Source: Pseudomonas sp. HN11 (GTDB lineage: Bacteria > Pseudomonadota > Gammaproteobacteria > Pseudomonadales > Pseudomonadaceae). From it: a stretch of DNA of 64,000 nt. The translations under genes were made by a program, and so were the position numbers. The notes beneath the pieces are model-generated. The model ran no database searches and was not told where the DNA came from. It was given only the letters and a program-made list of their open reading frames with translations. This document shows positions 10,084 to 21,235 of the stretch, one piece after another (positions within the stretch are counted from its first letter, which is position 1; every line of letters starts with the position of its first letter). The stretch spans positions 5,659,501 through 5,723,500 of the forward strand of contig NZ_CP089985.1 in the NCBI RefSeq assembly GCF_021390155.1. The letters run 5' to 3'.

Positions 10084-11109
10084 TTACAACGGCGACAACT
10101 GCTCCATCGGCCAGCGCGCCTGTACGCTGATCGCCAGGCTTTCGTGCTGCCCAGCCTGCAAGCGCTGGCAACCGGCATAGGCGATCATCGCGCCATTGTC
10201 GGTACAGAACTCCGGTCGAGCGTAGAACACATCGCCCTTCATATCGCCGAGCATTTTTTCCAGCGAAGCGCGCAAGGCCTTGTTGGCACTGACGCCACCT
10301 GCGATCACCAGGCGCTTCATGCCCGCCTGCTTAAGGGCGCGCTTGCACTTGATGGTCAAAGTTTCCACCACAGCCTGCTGGAACGCCAGCGCGATGTCGC
10401 AACGGGCTTGCTCGCTGTCGTCTCCGGCGCTGACGCTCTGCTGCCAAGTATTCAACGCAGAGGTTTTCAAACCACTGAAGCTGAACATCAGGCCCGGGCG
10501 ATCGCACATCGGGCGCGGGAAGGTATAGCGGCCAGCAACGCCTTTTTCGGCGAGACGGGCGATTTCCGGGCCACCAGGGTAGTTGAGGCCCATCATCTTC
10601 GCGGTCTTGTCGAAAGCTTCACCGGCAGCATCATCCAGGGATTCACCCAAAAGGGTGTATTGGCCGATGCCATCCACCTGAACCAACTGCGTATGCCCCC
10701 CCGAAACCAACAAAGCGACGAACGGAAACTCTGGTGGTGTTTTTTCCAGCATCGGCGCCAGTAAATGGCCTTCCATATGGTGCACGCCAAGGGCCGGAAT
10801 GCCCCACGCAAAGGCCAGGGCCTGGGCGCAAGAGGCCCCAACCAACAGGGCTCCGACCAATCCGGGGCCAGCGGTGTAAGCGATGGCGTCAATCTCGGTC
10901 GGCACGCAGCCGGCCTCATCCAGCACCTGACGGATCAGGGGCAGCATGCGTTTGACGTGATCACGGCTGGCCAGCTCCGGCACCACGCCACCATAGGCAC
11001 GGTGCAGGTCGATCTGACTGAACAGCGCATCGGACAAGAGCCCGCGTTCACTGTCGTAAAGTGCGACACCGGTTTCGTCGCAGGAGGTTTCAAGTCCCAG
11101 TACTAGCAT
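10084..11109 (-). CDS. tsaD: tRNA threonylcarbamoyladenosine transferase subunit TsaD (YgjD/Gcp)
   Basis: Catalytic subunit of the TsaBDE complex that transfers threonylcarbamoyl to A37 of ANN-decoding tRNAs. The 341-residue ASKHA-fold protein shows [13 protein letters not shown] at the N-terminus, the metal ligands His111 and His115 in [17 protein letters not shown], and [10 protein letters not shown] near the C-terminus. It is divergent from rpsU, sharing a 202-base intergenic region, the ancestral gammaproteobacterial arrangement. Confidence 0.96.
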   Translation of the reverse strand: MLVLGLETSCDETGVALYDSERGLLSDALFSQIDLHRAYGGVVPELASRDHVKRMLPLIRQVLDEAGCVPTEIDAIAYTAGPGLVGALLVGASCAQALAFAWGIPALGVHHMEGHLLAPMLEKTPPEFPFVALLVSGGHTQLVQVDGIGQYTLLGESLDDAAGEAFDKTAKMMGLNYPGGPEIARLAEKGVAGRYTFPRPMCDRPGLMFSFSGLKTSALNTWQQSVSAGDDSEQARCDIALAFQQAVVETLTIKCKRALKQAGMKRLVIAGGVSANKALRASLEKMLGDMKGDVFYARPEFCTDNGAMIAYAGCQRLQAGQHESLAISVQARWPMEQLSPL

Positions 11110-11311
11110 GGGTTTGCGCCTTGTAGAGGCTGAATTCGAAGGCGCGCATAATAGTCGCCACTCCCCCTCCCGACTAGCGGTTTTCGATCAGAGGCTTTGC
11201 ATTCCGGGCAATGAGGGGTTAACATCCGCAACCCTTAAAAACCGACGACCTCAGCCGCGAATTTTTTGCGACGAGAACGTTGATCCCGGTAATGAAAGAA
11301 GGTAGCTCTGG

Positions 11312-11527
11312 ATGCCAGCCGTCAAAGTTAAAGAGAACGAACCCTTCGACGTAGCTCTGCGTCGTTTCAAGCGCTCCTGCGAAAAAGCCGGTGTACTGGC
11401 TGAAGTTCGTAGCCGCGAATTTTACGAGAAGCCAACTTCTGAGCGTAAGCGCAAAGCAGCAGCCGCTGTTAAGCGTCACGCCAAGAAAGTTCAGCGCGAA
11501 CAGCGCCGCGCCGTTCGTCTGTACTAA
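11312..11527 (+). CDS. rpsU: 30S ribosomal protein S21
   Basis: A 71-residue, very basic protein of the small subunit, needed for efficient initiation. The sequence [12 protein letters not shown] and the tail RRAVRLY are near-universal in gammaproteobacteria. It opens the macromolecular synthesis locus rpsU-dnaG-rpoD. ATG 11312 is preceded by GGTAGCTCTGG rather than a strong SD. In the leader, GGGGTT (11215-11220) and AACCC (11230-11234) could pair, but I cannot show a regulatory role. Confidence 0.98.
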
Positions 11528-11972
11528 TACACAGACGTCTGTAGCAAGCTTCTGCCAAGCCCGGCCCTCAGCCGGGCTAATGGCATTTGCGGATATCGCT
11601 TGATGCTTCACTGTTGACGCCGCACATGCGACCGAAACAACTGCTTCACACGTCAGGACTGGCTCTTCTGCCAGCGGTGCACGTCTCTTCTGACGAGCCT
11701 AACAAGGCTACTGACGAGCACACTTATTCTTCAATCAGGCGATCAACTGTATCGACTGCGCCCAACCATAAGCTTCCGAGGCCTGCCATTGGCCAAGACC
11801 GGAGCCCGGGGCAACATTTCAATGCCGAAAACCTGATTGAAATTAACGTCAGTGAATGAACGGCAGATACACTTCCTGAAAGCCCAAGCAGATAATTGAG
11901 AATCGAGCCGCGGACTCCTGCGCTTGAGCACTTGATGGGCCCTCATTTACACGCAGTGATGACGAGAACGCC
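11528..11972 (+). other. 445-base spacer between rpsU and dnaG without a recognisable gene
   Basis: No convincing coding sequence is seen here. Just after rpsU there is a perfect 12-bp palindrome ACAGACGTCTGT (11531-11542). Next is a perfect 8-bp hairpin AGCCCGGC/GCCGGGCT (11558-11565 / 11571-11578) with a five-base loop but no U-tract; it may be a weak terminator or attenuator after rpsU. The rest is noticeably less GC-rich than neighbouring genes. An open frame of 90 codons (11587-11859) has no SD and an amino acid make-up unlike a real protein. In P. aeruginosa a GatB/YqeY-like gene occupies this position, from memory; I find no trace of it. Confidence 0.65.
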
Positions 11973-13946
11973 ATGGCCGGGCTGATTCCCCAGAGCTTTA
12001 TTGACGACCTTCTGAACCGCACCGACATCGTCGATGTTGTCAGCTCGCGCGTGCAATTGAAAAAAGCCGGCAAGAACTACACCGCCTGCTGCCCGTTCCA
12101 TAAAGAGAAGACCCCCTCGTTCAGCGTCAGCCCCGACAAGCAGTTTTACTACTGCTTTGGTTGCGGCGCAGGTGGTAATGCCCTGGGCTTTCTCATGGAC
12201 CACGACAACCTGGATTTCCCCCAGGCTATCGAGGACCTGGCAAAAGCCGCCGGCATGGAAGTCCCCCGCGAAGAAAGTGGCCGTCCGCACAAACCGCGCC
12301 AACCCACCGATTCGCCGCTGTACCCGCTGTTGACGGCTGCGGCCGAGTTTTACCGTCAGGCGCTTAAAAGCCATCCGCAGCGTAAAGCCGCCGTCGACTA
12401 CCTGAAAGGTCGCGGCCTTACCGGTGAAATCGCCCGCGACTTCGGCCTCGGTTTCGCCCCGCCCGGCTGGGACAACCTGTACAAACACCTGAGCAGCGAC
12501 GCCCTCCAGCAAAAAGCCATGATCGATGCCGGCCTGCTGGTGGAAAACGCCGAAACCGGCAAGCGCTACGACCGCTTCCGCGACCGCGTGATGTTCCCAA
12601 TCCGCGACAGCCGAGGCCGCATCATCGCCTTTGGTGGCCGCGTGCTGGGGGACGACAAGCCCAAGTACCTGAACTCCCCGGAAACTCCGGTGTTCCACAA
12701 AGGCCAGGAACTCTACGGCCTATTCGAGGCGCGCAAGAACAACCGCAACCTCGACGAAATCATCGTGGTTGAAGGCTATATGGACGTGATCGCGCTCGCC
12801 CAACAGGGCCTGCGCAACGCTGTTGCCACCCTGGGTACAGCCACCAGCGAAGAACACATGAAGCGCCTGTTTCGCGTGGTGCCCAGCGTGTTGTTCTGCT
12901 TCGACGGCGACCAGGCCGGCCGTAATGCTGCCTGGCGCGCACTTGAAGCCACGCTGTCGAGCCTGCAGGACGGGCGTCGCGCGCGCTTCCTGTTCCTGCC
13001 CGAAGGCGAAGACCCGGACACCCTGATCCGCTCCGAAGGCACCGACGCCTTCCGCGCGCGCATTAACCAGCATGCACAGCCGCTGGCCGACTACTTCTTC
13101 CAGCAGCTGACCGAAGAAGCCGACCCGCGCTCCCTCGAAGGCAAGGCCCACATGGCCACCCTCGCGGCGCCGCTGATCGACAAGGTTCCCGGCGCCAACC
13201 TGAAATCACTGATGCGCATGCGCCTGCAGGAAATCACCGGGTTAAGCGGCGAAGCCGTCAGCCAACTGGTGCACAACGCGCCGCAGGATGCGCCGCCACC
13301 GGCCTACGACCCAGGCATGGATTACGACGCCATGCCGGACTATTCCGACTTCCATCAACCGCAGGAGGCCTACGCGCCCCAGCAGGAGTGGATACCGAAA
13401 AAGTCTGGCAACGACGGCAAGAAATGGGAAAAGAAACCCTGGAGCAAGAACGGCAAGCGCGGCGATCGCGATGAGGCTTATGCCCCGCGCACGCCTGTCG
13501 CCGTGGAAGCACCAACGCTCATTGCCCTACGCACGCTCATCCACCATCCACAATTGGCGGAAAAGGTCGAGAGCGCCGATCACTTTGCCAACGCGAGCAA
13601 TACTTACGCCCAGGTACTGATCGCCTTGATCGAGGCGGTACAGAAAAATCCTAAGCTAAACTCAATCCAGTTGATGGCGCGCTGGCATGGCACTGAACAA
13701 GGCCGCCTGTTGAAAGCCCTCGCGGAAAAGGAGTGGCTAATTGACGGCGATAACCTTGAACAACAGTTTTTAGACACCATTACTAGGTTATCCGCGGGTC
13801 AGCACACGCAAACCCTCGACGAGCTCATCAAGAGAGCAAAACAGCCGGGATTGTCGGCTGAAGAGCAGATTCAGATAGCAAAACAGATGCGCGACCTCTT
13901 AAAACAGAACGTTTGCACATCAAACCCGACCTCAGCTGGCGTGTGA
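11973..13946 (+). CDS. dnaG: DNA primase DnaG
   Basis: Makes RNA primers for replication. The CHC2 zinc finger is intact (Cys40, His43, Cys61, Cys64). The Toprim core has EGYMDVIAL and the FDGDQAGR metal site, and the C-terminal DnaB-binding helicase-interaction domain runs from about residue 530. Between them is a Pseudomonas-style low-complexity linker rich in Pro, Tyr, Lys and Asp (about 435-500). The length of 657 residues is normal for pseudomonads. ATG 11973 lies after a poor SD, consistent with low DnaG expression between two abundant products. Confidence 0.97.
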   Translation: MAGLIPQSFIDDLLNRTDIVDVVSSRVQLKKAGKNYTACCPFHKEKTPSFSVSPDKQFYYCFGCGAGGNALGFLMDHDNLDFPQAIEDLAKAAGMEVPREESGRPHKPRQPTDSPLYPLLTAAAEFYRQALKSHPQRKAAVDYLKGRGLTGEIARDFGLGFAPPGWDNLYKHLSSDALQQKAMIDAGLLVENAETGKRYDRFRDRVMFPIRDSRGRIIAFGGRVLGDDKPKYLNSPETPVFHKGQELYGLFEARKNNRNLDEIIVVEGYMDVIALAQQGLRNAVATLGTATSEEHMKRLFRVVPSVLFCFDGDQAGRNAAWRALEATLSSLQDGRRARFLFLPEGEDPDTLIRSEGTDAFRARINQHAQPLADYFFQQLTEEADPRSLEGKAHMATLAAPLIDKVPGANLKSLMRMRLQEITGLSGEAVSQLVHNAPQDAPPPAYDPGMDYDAMPDYSDFHQPQEAYAPQQEWIPKKSGNDGKKWEKKPWSKNGKRGDRDEAYAPRTPVAVEAPTLIALRTLIHHPQLAEKVESADHFANASNTYAQVLIALIEAVQKNPKLNSIQLMARWHGTEQGRLLKALAEKEWLIDGDNLEQQFLDTITRLSAGQHTQTLDELIKRAKQPGLSAEEQIQIAKQMRDLLKQNVCTSNPTSAGV

Positions 13947-13966
13947 GGTCATAGCTCGGGTATAAT
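13928..13966 (+). promoter_or_regulatory. Candidate rpoD promoter and hairpin at the dnaG-rpoD junction
   Basis: A perfect -10 hexamer TATAAT lies at 13961-13966, 48 bases before the rpoD start; the matching -35 (about 13937-13943) is weak. Immediately upstream, GACCTCA (13928-13934) pairs with TGAGGTC (13944-13950) around the dnaG stop codon, forming a 7-bp hairpin with no U-tract. This could be an RNA processing site like the one known between E. coli dnaG and rpoD, with separate rpoD transcription from the -10. The processing role is inferred. Confidence 0.5.
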
Positions 13967-14013
13967 CCTCGGCTTGTTTTTTGCCCGCCAAGACCTTCAG
14001 TGGATAGGGTGTT

Positions 14014-15864
<1,851 letters not shown>

Positions 15865-15867
15865 CAC

Positions 15868-15902
15868 CAAAACCCCCGGCCCAGGCCGGGGGTTTTGTTT
15901 TG
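15868..15902 (+). terminator. Strong intrinsic terminator after rpoD
   Basis: CAAAACCCCCGGCC and its complement GGCCGGGGGTTTTG form a GC-rich stem with a tiny loop, followed by TTTT. It lies four bases after the rpoD stop and closes the rpsU-dnaG-rpoD locus. Confidence 0.92.
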
Positions 15903-15985
15903 TATCGATAAAACCTCGCGCAATCCCCCTCCCCTGCAATGCCCGTCTACACTCGAAACATTCCCCGTGCCATAACGAGACCGTT

Positions 15986-18900
15986 ATGCCCAGATTGCCA
16001 GCTGTGTTTTTGCTGTGGCTGCTGACCTGGACCGCAACGGCTGGCGCGTTGACTCTTAGCGATGATGAGCGTGGCTGGCTGGCGGACCATCAGGAGTTGC
16101 GCTTGGGGGTGGACGCCTCATGGCCGCCCTTTGAATACCGTGACGAAGAGGGCCGCTACCAGGGGTTGGCGGCAGATTACGTGCGCCTGATCCAGGATCG
16201 CCTGGGCGTACGCGTCAAACAGATCGAGCCAGTGAACTGGAGCGCGGTGCTGGAGCAGGCCCGCAATAACCAGCTCGACCTGCTGCCCGGCATCATGTCC
16301 ACGCCGGAACGCCAAAGCTACATAGCGTTCACCCGCCCCTACCTGGACTTTCCCATCGTCATCCTGGCCCACGAAGGCGGCGCCAAGCCGCGCACCCTGA
16401 AGGACCTTTATGGGTTGAAGATTGCCGTGGTGGAAAATTACGCTCCCCATGAGTTACTGCGTACGCACCATCCCGACCTCAACCTGGTTGCCATGCCGAA
16501 TGTCAGCTCAACGCTGCAGGCCCTGGCCACCGATGAGGTGGATGCCGTGGTCGGCGACCTGGCCTCAAGCGTCTGGAGCCTGCGCCAACTCAAGCTCGAC
16601 GGCTTGTACGTCAGCGGCGAAACACCTTACCGCTACCAATTGGCGATGGGCGTACCGCGCGATAACAAAATGCTGGTAGGCATCCTCGACAAGGTGCTCG
16701 CCGACCTCAGCCCACAAGAAACCGACGCCATCCAGCAACACTGGGTCGGCAGCTTTACCGACCACCGCACCTTCTGGACGGACCTGCTGATATACGGCCT
16801 GCCCGCAGTGCTGTTACTGATCAGCGTCCTGGCCGTGGTGATTCGAATCAATCGCCGGCTCAGCTCGGAAATTTCCCGACGCGTCGCCCTCGAACAGGAA
16901 CTGCGCAGCAGCGAGTACCACTATCGCGGCTTGGTAGAGAGCCTGTCCGCCATCGCATGGGAAGCCAGTATCACCGACTTTACCTACAGCTATGTGTCGC
17001 CGCATGCCGAGGAGTTACTCGGTTATCCCCGAGCTCATTGGCTGATTCCGGGCTTCTGGCGCAACATTATTCATCCCGCTGATCTGACACGCACCGAAGC
17101 CTATTGCTTGCGCGAGACCCGCGCCAATCGTGATCACAGCATTGATTACCGCGTGATCACAGCCGACGGACGCTGCCTGTGGGTGCGCGACATCGTCAGC
17201 CTTATCGAGCACGGCCATGAGCCTGTACTGCGTGGCTTGATGATCGATATCAGCGAAGCCAAGCGAACAGAAGAAGCCTTGCAGCTTTCCGAGCAAAAAT
17301 TTGCTTCGGTATTCCAGCAATGCCCGGACATGCTGGTGATCGCGCGACTGTCGGATGGCCGCCTGTTGGAAGTGAACAAGGCGTTCGAGGATCAAATTGG
17401 CCTGACAGCCGAGCAGGTTGTCGGTAAAACCGCCACCGATCTGAATATCTGGGACATAAAAGACGTCAGCCCCGACCTGCTACAACGGGTGCAGACCACC
17501 AGCATCCGCAACCTGGAAATGCCCTTTTTGCGCAGCAATGGCCAGGCCTTCACCGGACTGATTTCCGCCGAGCCGTTTCAACTCGATACCATTGAAGCCA
17601 TTGTGGTGGTGGTGCGTGACATCACCCAGCTCAAAGAAACCCAGCAACAGCTGCAGACCTCCGAAGAGAAGTTCGCCAAGGCCTTTCACGCCTCCCCTGA
17701 CGGTTTGCTGCTGAGCCGACAGCGCGATGGCCTGCTGATTGAAGTCAATGATGGTTTCAGCCGGATCACAGGCTTCACCAGCGCCACGTCCCTCGACCAA
17801 TCGACGTTGGACCTGGGCATCTGGGTCGACCTCAACGAACGCAAGCACATGCTGGAGCTGATGCAGCGCGATGGCTTTGTGCGTGACTACATCTGCCATA
17901 TACGCCGCAATGACGGACAGATCCGCTTGTGCGAGCTTTCCAGCCGCCCACTGCCGATCGGCGATGAAGACTGCATGCTGACCATCGCCCGAGATATCAC
18001 CGAACGCCAACTGATGCAGGAAAAACTGCAACAGGCCGCCACTGTGTTTGAGAGCACAGCCGAAGGCGTATTGATCACCGACACCCGGCAGAACATCAGC
18101 GCCGTCAACCGCGCCTTCAGTGAGATCACCGGCTACAGCGAGGCCGAGGCCCTCGGCCAGACTCCACGCCTGCTCGCCTCCGGCCTGCATGACAGCGCCT
18201 TCTACGCTGCCATGTGGCACCAATTGACTGCCCAGGGTCACTGGCAGGGCGAGATCTCCAACCGACGCAAGAACGGCGAGCTGTACCCAAGCTGGTTGAC
18301 GATCAGTGCCGTGCGCAACCGCGAGCAGTTGATCACCCATTTCGTCGCGGTGTTCGCTGACATCTCCAGCCTCAAGCTGGCCCAGGCCCGCCTCGACTAC
18401 CAGGCGCACCACGACCCATTGACCGGCCTGCCCAATCGCACACTATTCGAAAGCCGATTGCAGGCTGCCCTCAATGGGCATCAGGAAACCGGTAAACAAG
18501 GTGCCGTGCTGTTTCTCGACCTGGACCGTTTCAAACACATCAACGACAGCCTCGGTCACCCGATCGGCGACCTGCTGCTCAAAGACATTGCCGTGCGTCT
18601 CAAGGAACAATTGCGCGACATCGACACCGTGGCTCGCTTGGGCGGTGACGAATTCATCATCCTGCTCCCCGGCCTGCAGCACGCCAGCGATGCCGAGTAC
18701 CTGGCCAATAAACTGCTGGCCTGCTTCACACCGCCGTTTCAGGCGGGTGAGCACGAGTTCTTTATCAGCGCCAGCATCGGCACCAGCCTATACCCAGAGG
18801 ACGGCACCGATGTCGCCACCTTGGTCAAAAATGCCGACGCCGCGATGTACCGCTCCAAGGCCAAAGGACGCAACCGCGTCGAAAGCTATACTCGCGACCT

Positions 18901-19729
18901 TACCGCCCAGGCCAACGAACGCGTGGCACTCGAACACGAGCTGCGCCGCGCCATCGAGCGTGATGAATTGAGCCTGTATTACCAGCCCAAACTGAGCCTC
19001 GCGACCCACGAACTGATCGGTGCCGAAGCATTGATTCGCTGGCGCCACCCCACCTTTGGCGACGTGCCACCTGAACACTTCATCGCTCTGGCCGAAGAGA
19101 ACGGCATGATCCTGCAGATTGGCGACTGGGTGCTGGAGCAGGCCTGCCGGCAAATGGACGCCTGGCAAGAACACTTCGACGATTTCGGCCCGCTGTCGGT
19201 CAACCTGGCCGGCGCCCAGCTGCGCCACCCCGGCTTATTGGGCCGCATCGAACAGCTGCTGCATGACTACCAACTCAACCCCGGCCGCCTGCAACTGGAA
19301 ATCACCGAAAACTTCATCATGAGCCAGGCCGAAGAAGCACTGGAGGTGTTGCACCAACTCAAAGAGCTCGGCGTACAGCTCGCCATTGACGACTTTGGCA
19401 CCGGCTACTCATCCCTCAGCTACCTCAAACGCCTGCCGCTGGACTTCCTCAAGATCGATCAATCCTTCGTCCGCGGCCTGCCCGACGATCCCCACGACGC
19501 CGCCATCGTGCGCGCCATCATCGCCCTGGGCCACAGCATGCAATTCACCATCATCGCCGAAGGCGTAGAGAACCCCGCACAGCAAGCTTTCCTGGCCGCC
19601 GAAGGCTGCGAACAGATGCAAGGCTACATCGTCAGCCTGCCACTACCGCCCGAGCTTTTTGCCGCGACGTTTCTTCGTATGAGCATTGAGGATTATTCGG
19701 ATGGCACAGCGGGGAAACCATCGTTATAA
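15986..19729 (+). CDS. rmcA: RmcA-type sensor with periplasmic SBP_bac_3 domain, four PAS, GGDEF and EAL domains
   Basis: A 1,247-residue inner-membrane c-di-GMP enzyme matching the position and layout of P. aeruginosa RmcA, whose PAS domains sense redox or phenazines. A signal peptide is followed by an SBP_bac_3 periplasmic domain (about 25-255), a membrane segment (266-288), and four PAS domains (about 311-431, 435-551, 560-673, 685-801). GGDEF is intact (886-890), preceded by an I-site RDID exactly five residues upstream. EAL is intact (1014-1016) with DDFGTGYSS and IAEGVE. Both activities are therefore possible; the P. aeruginosa protein acts mainly as a phosphodiesterase. ATG 15986 gives a proper signal peptide. 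The frame is open further upstream but would run across the rpoD terminator. Confidence 0.9.
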   Translation: MPRLPAVFLLWLLTWTATAGALTLSDDERGWLADHQELRLGVDASWPPFEYRDEEGRYQGLAADYVRLIQDRLGVRVKQIEPVNWSAVLEQARNNQLDLLPGIMSTPERQSYIAFTRPYLDFPIVILAHEGGAKPRTLKDLYGLKIAVVENYAPHELLRTHHPDLNLVAMPNVSSTLQALATDEVDAVVGDLASSVWSLRQLKLDGLYVSGETPYRYQLAMGVPRDNKMLVGILDKVLADLSPQETDAIQQHWVGSFTDHRTFWTDLLIYGLPAVLLLISVLAVVIRINRRLSSEISRRVALEQELRSSEYHYRGLVESLSAIAWEASITDFTYSYVSPHAEELLGYPRAHWLIPGFWRNIIHPADLTRTEAYCLRETRANRDHSIDYRVITADGRCLWVRDIVSLIEHGHEPVLRGLMIDISEAKRTEEALQLSEQKFASVFQQCPDMLVIARLSDGRLLEVNKAFEDQIGLTAEQVVGKTATDLNIWDIKDVSPDLLQRVQTTSIRNLEMPFLRSNGQAFTGLISAEPFQLDTIEAIVVVVRDITQLKETQQQLQTSEEKFAKAFHASPDGLLLSRQRDGLLIEVNDGFSRITGFTSATSLDQSTLDLGIWVDLNERKHMLELMQRDGFVRDYICHIRRNDGQIRLCELSSRPLPIGDEDCMLTIARDITERQLMQEKLQQAATVFESTAEGVLITDTRQNISAVNRAFSEITGYSEAEALGQTPRLLASGLHDSAFYAAMWHQLTAQGHWQGEISNRRKNGELYPSWLTISAVRNREQLITHFVAVFADISSLKLAQARLDYQAHHDPLTGLPNRTLFESRLQAALNGHQETGKQGAVLFLDLDRFKHINDSLGHPIGDLLLKDIAVRLKEQLRDIDTVARLGGDEFIILLPGLQHASDAEYLANKLLACFTPPFQAGEHEFFISASIGTSLYPEDGTDVATLVKNADAAMYRSKAKGRNRVESYTRDLTAQANERVALEHELRRAIERDELSLYYQPKLSLATHELIGAEALIRWRHPTFGDVPPEHFIALAEENGMILQIGDWVLEQACRQMDAWQEHFDDFGPLSVNLAGAQLRHPGLLGRIEQLLHDYQLNPGRLQLEITENFIMSQAEEALEVLHQLKELGVQLAIDDFGTGYSSLSYLKRLPLDFLKIDQSFVRGLPDDPHDAAIVRAIIALGHSMQFTIIAEGVENPAQQAFLAAEGCEQMQGYIVSLPLPPELFAATFLRMSIEDYSDGTAGKPSL

Positions 19730-19745
19730 TCCGCGACCTGTTACA

Positions 19746-19822
19746 GGGCCTATAGCTCAGTTGGTCAGAGCAGAGGACTCATAATCCTTTGGTCCACGGT
19801 TCAAGTCCGTGTGGGCCCACCA
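19746..19822 (+). tRNA. tRNA with CAU anticodon, probably tRNA-Ile2 (lysidine-modified)
   Basis: A 77-nt cloverleaf with encoded CCA: acceptor GGGCCTA/TGGGCCC, D-arm GCTC...GAGC, anticodon stem GAGGA/TCCTT with loop CTCATAA (anticodon CAT), and T-arm GTTCAAG. Positions 4-69 and 5-68 are C-G pairs, the identity known for TilS-modified tRNA-Ile(CAU). Elongator tRNA-Met of E. coli has other pairs there. The anticodon stem and loop also resemble E. coli ileX. Automated tools may call this tRNA-Met. Confidence 0.82.
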
Positions 19823-19828
19823 AACAAG

Positions 19829-19855
19829 AAAGCCGCGCATTGCGCGGCTTTTGTG
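19829..19855 (+). terminator. Intrinsic terminator after the tRNA gene
   Basis: AGCCGCGC (19831-19838) and GCGCGGCT (19842-19849) form a perfect 8-bp stem with a three-base loop, followed by TTTTG. With the A-run upstream it could work in both directions, also ending the VOC-protein gene that converges from the other strand. Confidence 0.88.
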
Positions 19856-19867
19856 TGTCTGGCAGCC

Positions 19868-20293
19868 TCACTTCGCAAACAACTGCCCAATATCCCGGAA
19901 TGCCTTGAACTCCAGCGCGTTCCCGCACGGATCAAACAGAAACAACGTCGCCTGCTCCCCCACCTGCCCCTTGAAGCGAATGTGCGGTTCCAGCACAAAA
20001 CGGGTTTCCCTGGCCTGCAGACGTTCCGCCAAGGCATGCCAATCTTCCCAGCCCAGCACTACGCCAAAATGCGGCACGGGCACGTCGTGGCCGTCTACCG
20101 CGTTGGTGTGGGCTGATGTCTGGGAGGCGGTTTTCGGGTGTTCGTGAATGACCAACTGATGCCCGAAGAAGTTGAAATCTACCCAGTGCTCGCTGGAACG
20201 TCCCTCTTCAAGGCCAAAGACTTCACCGTAGAAATGCCGCGCAGCGGCGAGGTCGTATACCGGAATTGCCAGGTGAAAAGGTGCGCGTGTCAT
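19868..20293 (-). CDS. VOC (glyoxalase/dioxygenase fold) family protein
   Basis: A 141-residue soluble protein with the paired beta-alpha-beta-beta-beta modules of the vicinal oxygen chelate superfamily. The first module begins [21 protein letters not shown] and the second has VPHFGVVL and [13 protein letters not shown]. Candidate metal ligands are the His near the N-terminus, the His of VPHFG and the Glu of ALEFKAF. The substrate cannot be assigned; family members include glyoxalases, fosfomycin-resistance proteins and ring-cleaving dioxygenases. It is a single gene that converges on the tRNA. Confidence 0.85.
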   Translation of the reverse strand: MTRAPFHLAIPVYDLAAARHFYGEVFGLEEGRSSEHWVDFNFFGHQLVIHEHPKTASQTSAHTNAVDGHDVPVPHFGVVLGWEDWHALAERLQARETRFVLEPHIRFKGQVGEQATLFLFDPCGNALEFKAFRDIGQLFAK

Positions 20294-20405
20294 CAGGTCA
20301 AACCTCTGTGGGCATTAAGTCCCCCGAGTTTAGCCTTGCTCCTGGCGATGAAAAAACGATAGTTTTTGCGCCGAGCTCAAATTATTTCGATCAGTCGAGA
20401 CGCTC

Positions 20406-20580
20406 ATGCTGCGCGAACTGAAGACCTTTATTGCGGTAACCCGTCACGGCACGTTTGCGGCGGGCATGCATATCGGGCTGACGCAGTCAGCGGTCAGTGC
20501 GCAGATTCGTCAATTGGAGCAGGCGCTTGGCGTGCAGTTGTTCGACCGTACCGGGCGCCAGGCCACGGTTTACCCGCTGC
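20406..20580 (+). pseudogene. LysR-family regulator remnant (N-terminal HTH only)
   Basis: From ATG 20406 the frame reads MLRELKTFIAVTRHGTFAAG, then LTQSAVSAQIRQLEQALGV and FDRTGRQATV. This is a clear LysR winged-HTH domain of about 57 residues. Similarity stops abruptly near base 20580 and the frame continues into unrelated sequence overlapping the Lrp gene. The effector domain of about 230 residues is absent, and the helix before LTQSAVS seems one or two residues short. It is best read as the 5' relic of a deleted regulator gene. Confidence 0.75.
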
Positions 20581-20643
20581 CTGCTCGCCGACACCAACCT
20601 GTAAGATGCACGCACATTGCCCCCCCGTATCGGAGCCCTCGCC

Positions 20644-21090
20644 TTGCCCGCCCTAGACGAAATTGATCGCCAACTGATCGCCGCCCTGCAGATCAATGCC
20701 CGCGAAAGCGTGGCCATGCTCGCCCGGCAGTTGGGCATCGCACGCACTACGGTGACGTCACGCCTGGCACGCCTGGAGAAAACCCAGGTGATCACCGGTT
20801 ATGGCGTGCGCCTCGGGCAACGAGTGGTCGATGGGGGGTTGCAGGCTTACGTCGGGATCACCGTACAAGCGCGCTCGGGCAAGGACGTGTTGCGAAGGTT
20901 GAGTGCCATGGCCCAGGTGCAGCAGTTGTGCGCGGTGAGTGGTGAGTTCGATTACGTCGCTTGGCTGCGCACGGACTCGCCGGAGCAGTTGGACCAATTG
21001 CTCGATCAGATCGGCAGTGTGGACGGCGTGGAAAAAACCACGACTTCGATCATCCTGAGTAACAAATTGGATCGAGGACAGCCAATCTGA
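20644..21090 (+). CDS. Lrp/AsnC family transcriptional regulator, likely regulator of davBA
   Basis: A 148-residue Lrp-type regulator. The N-terminal winged HTH has LDEIDRQLIAAL and VAMLARQLGIARTTVTSRLARLE, and the C-terminal RAM/ligand domain carries the CAVSGEFDYVAWLRT strand. I chose TTG 20644, preceded by CGGAG at good spacing, giving MPALDEIDRQL. A TTG at 20617 would add nine residues. It lies immediately upstream of davB in the same direction, as in P. putida where an Lrp-type gene flanks davBA. Lysine or a derivative is a natural candidate effector, by inference. Confidence 0.88.
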   Translation: MPALDEIDRQLIAALQINARESVAMLARQLGIARTTVTSRLARLEKTQVITGYGVRLGQRVVDGGLQAYVGITVQARSGKDVLRRLSAMAQVQQLCAVSGEFDYVAWLRTDSPEQLDQLLDQIGSVDGVEKTTTSIILSNKLDRGQPI

Positions 21091-21235
21091 TCAACATGTT
21101 CGTCACTCCGACTAAAAACAGATCAATCCGACGACACTTTGCGTCTTATTAACGAACGCTACGCTCCCTAAACTGGCTGCCATCTTCTCCTATACTCAGC
21201 GGGTCACGCCGCCAGGTCGCCAGTAAGGGTCAGCC

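Noticed and set aside
11587..11859. 90-codon open frame between rpsU and dnaG
   Set aside because: No SD, composition unlike a folded protein, and no similarity to YqeY or any family I recognise.
19746..19855. tRNA 3' end as an integration site for a genomic island
   Set aside because: No integrase gene follows and I saw no direct repeat of the tRNA 3' end in the downstream 10 kb; the flanking genes are ordinary.
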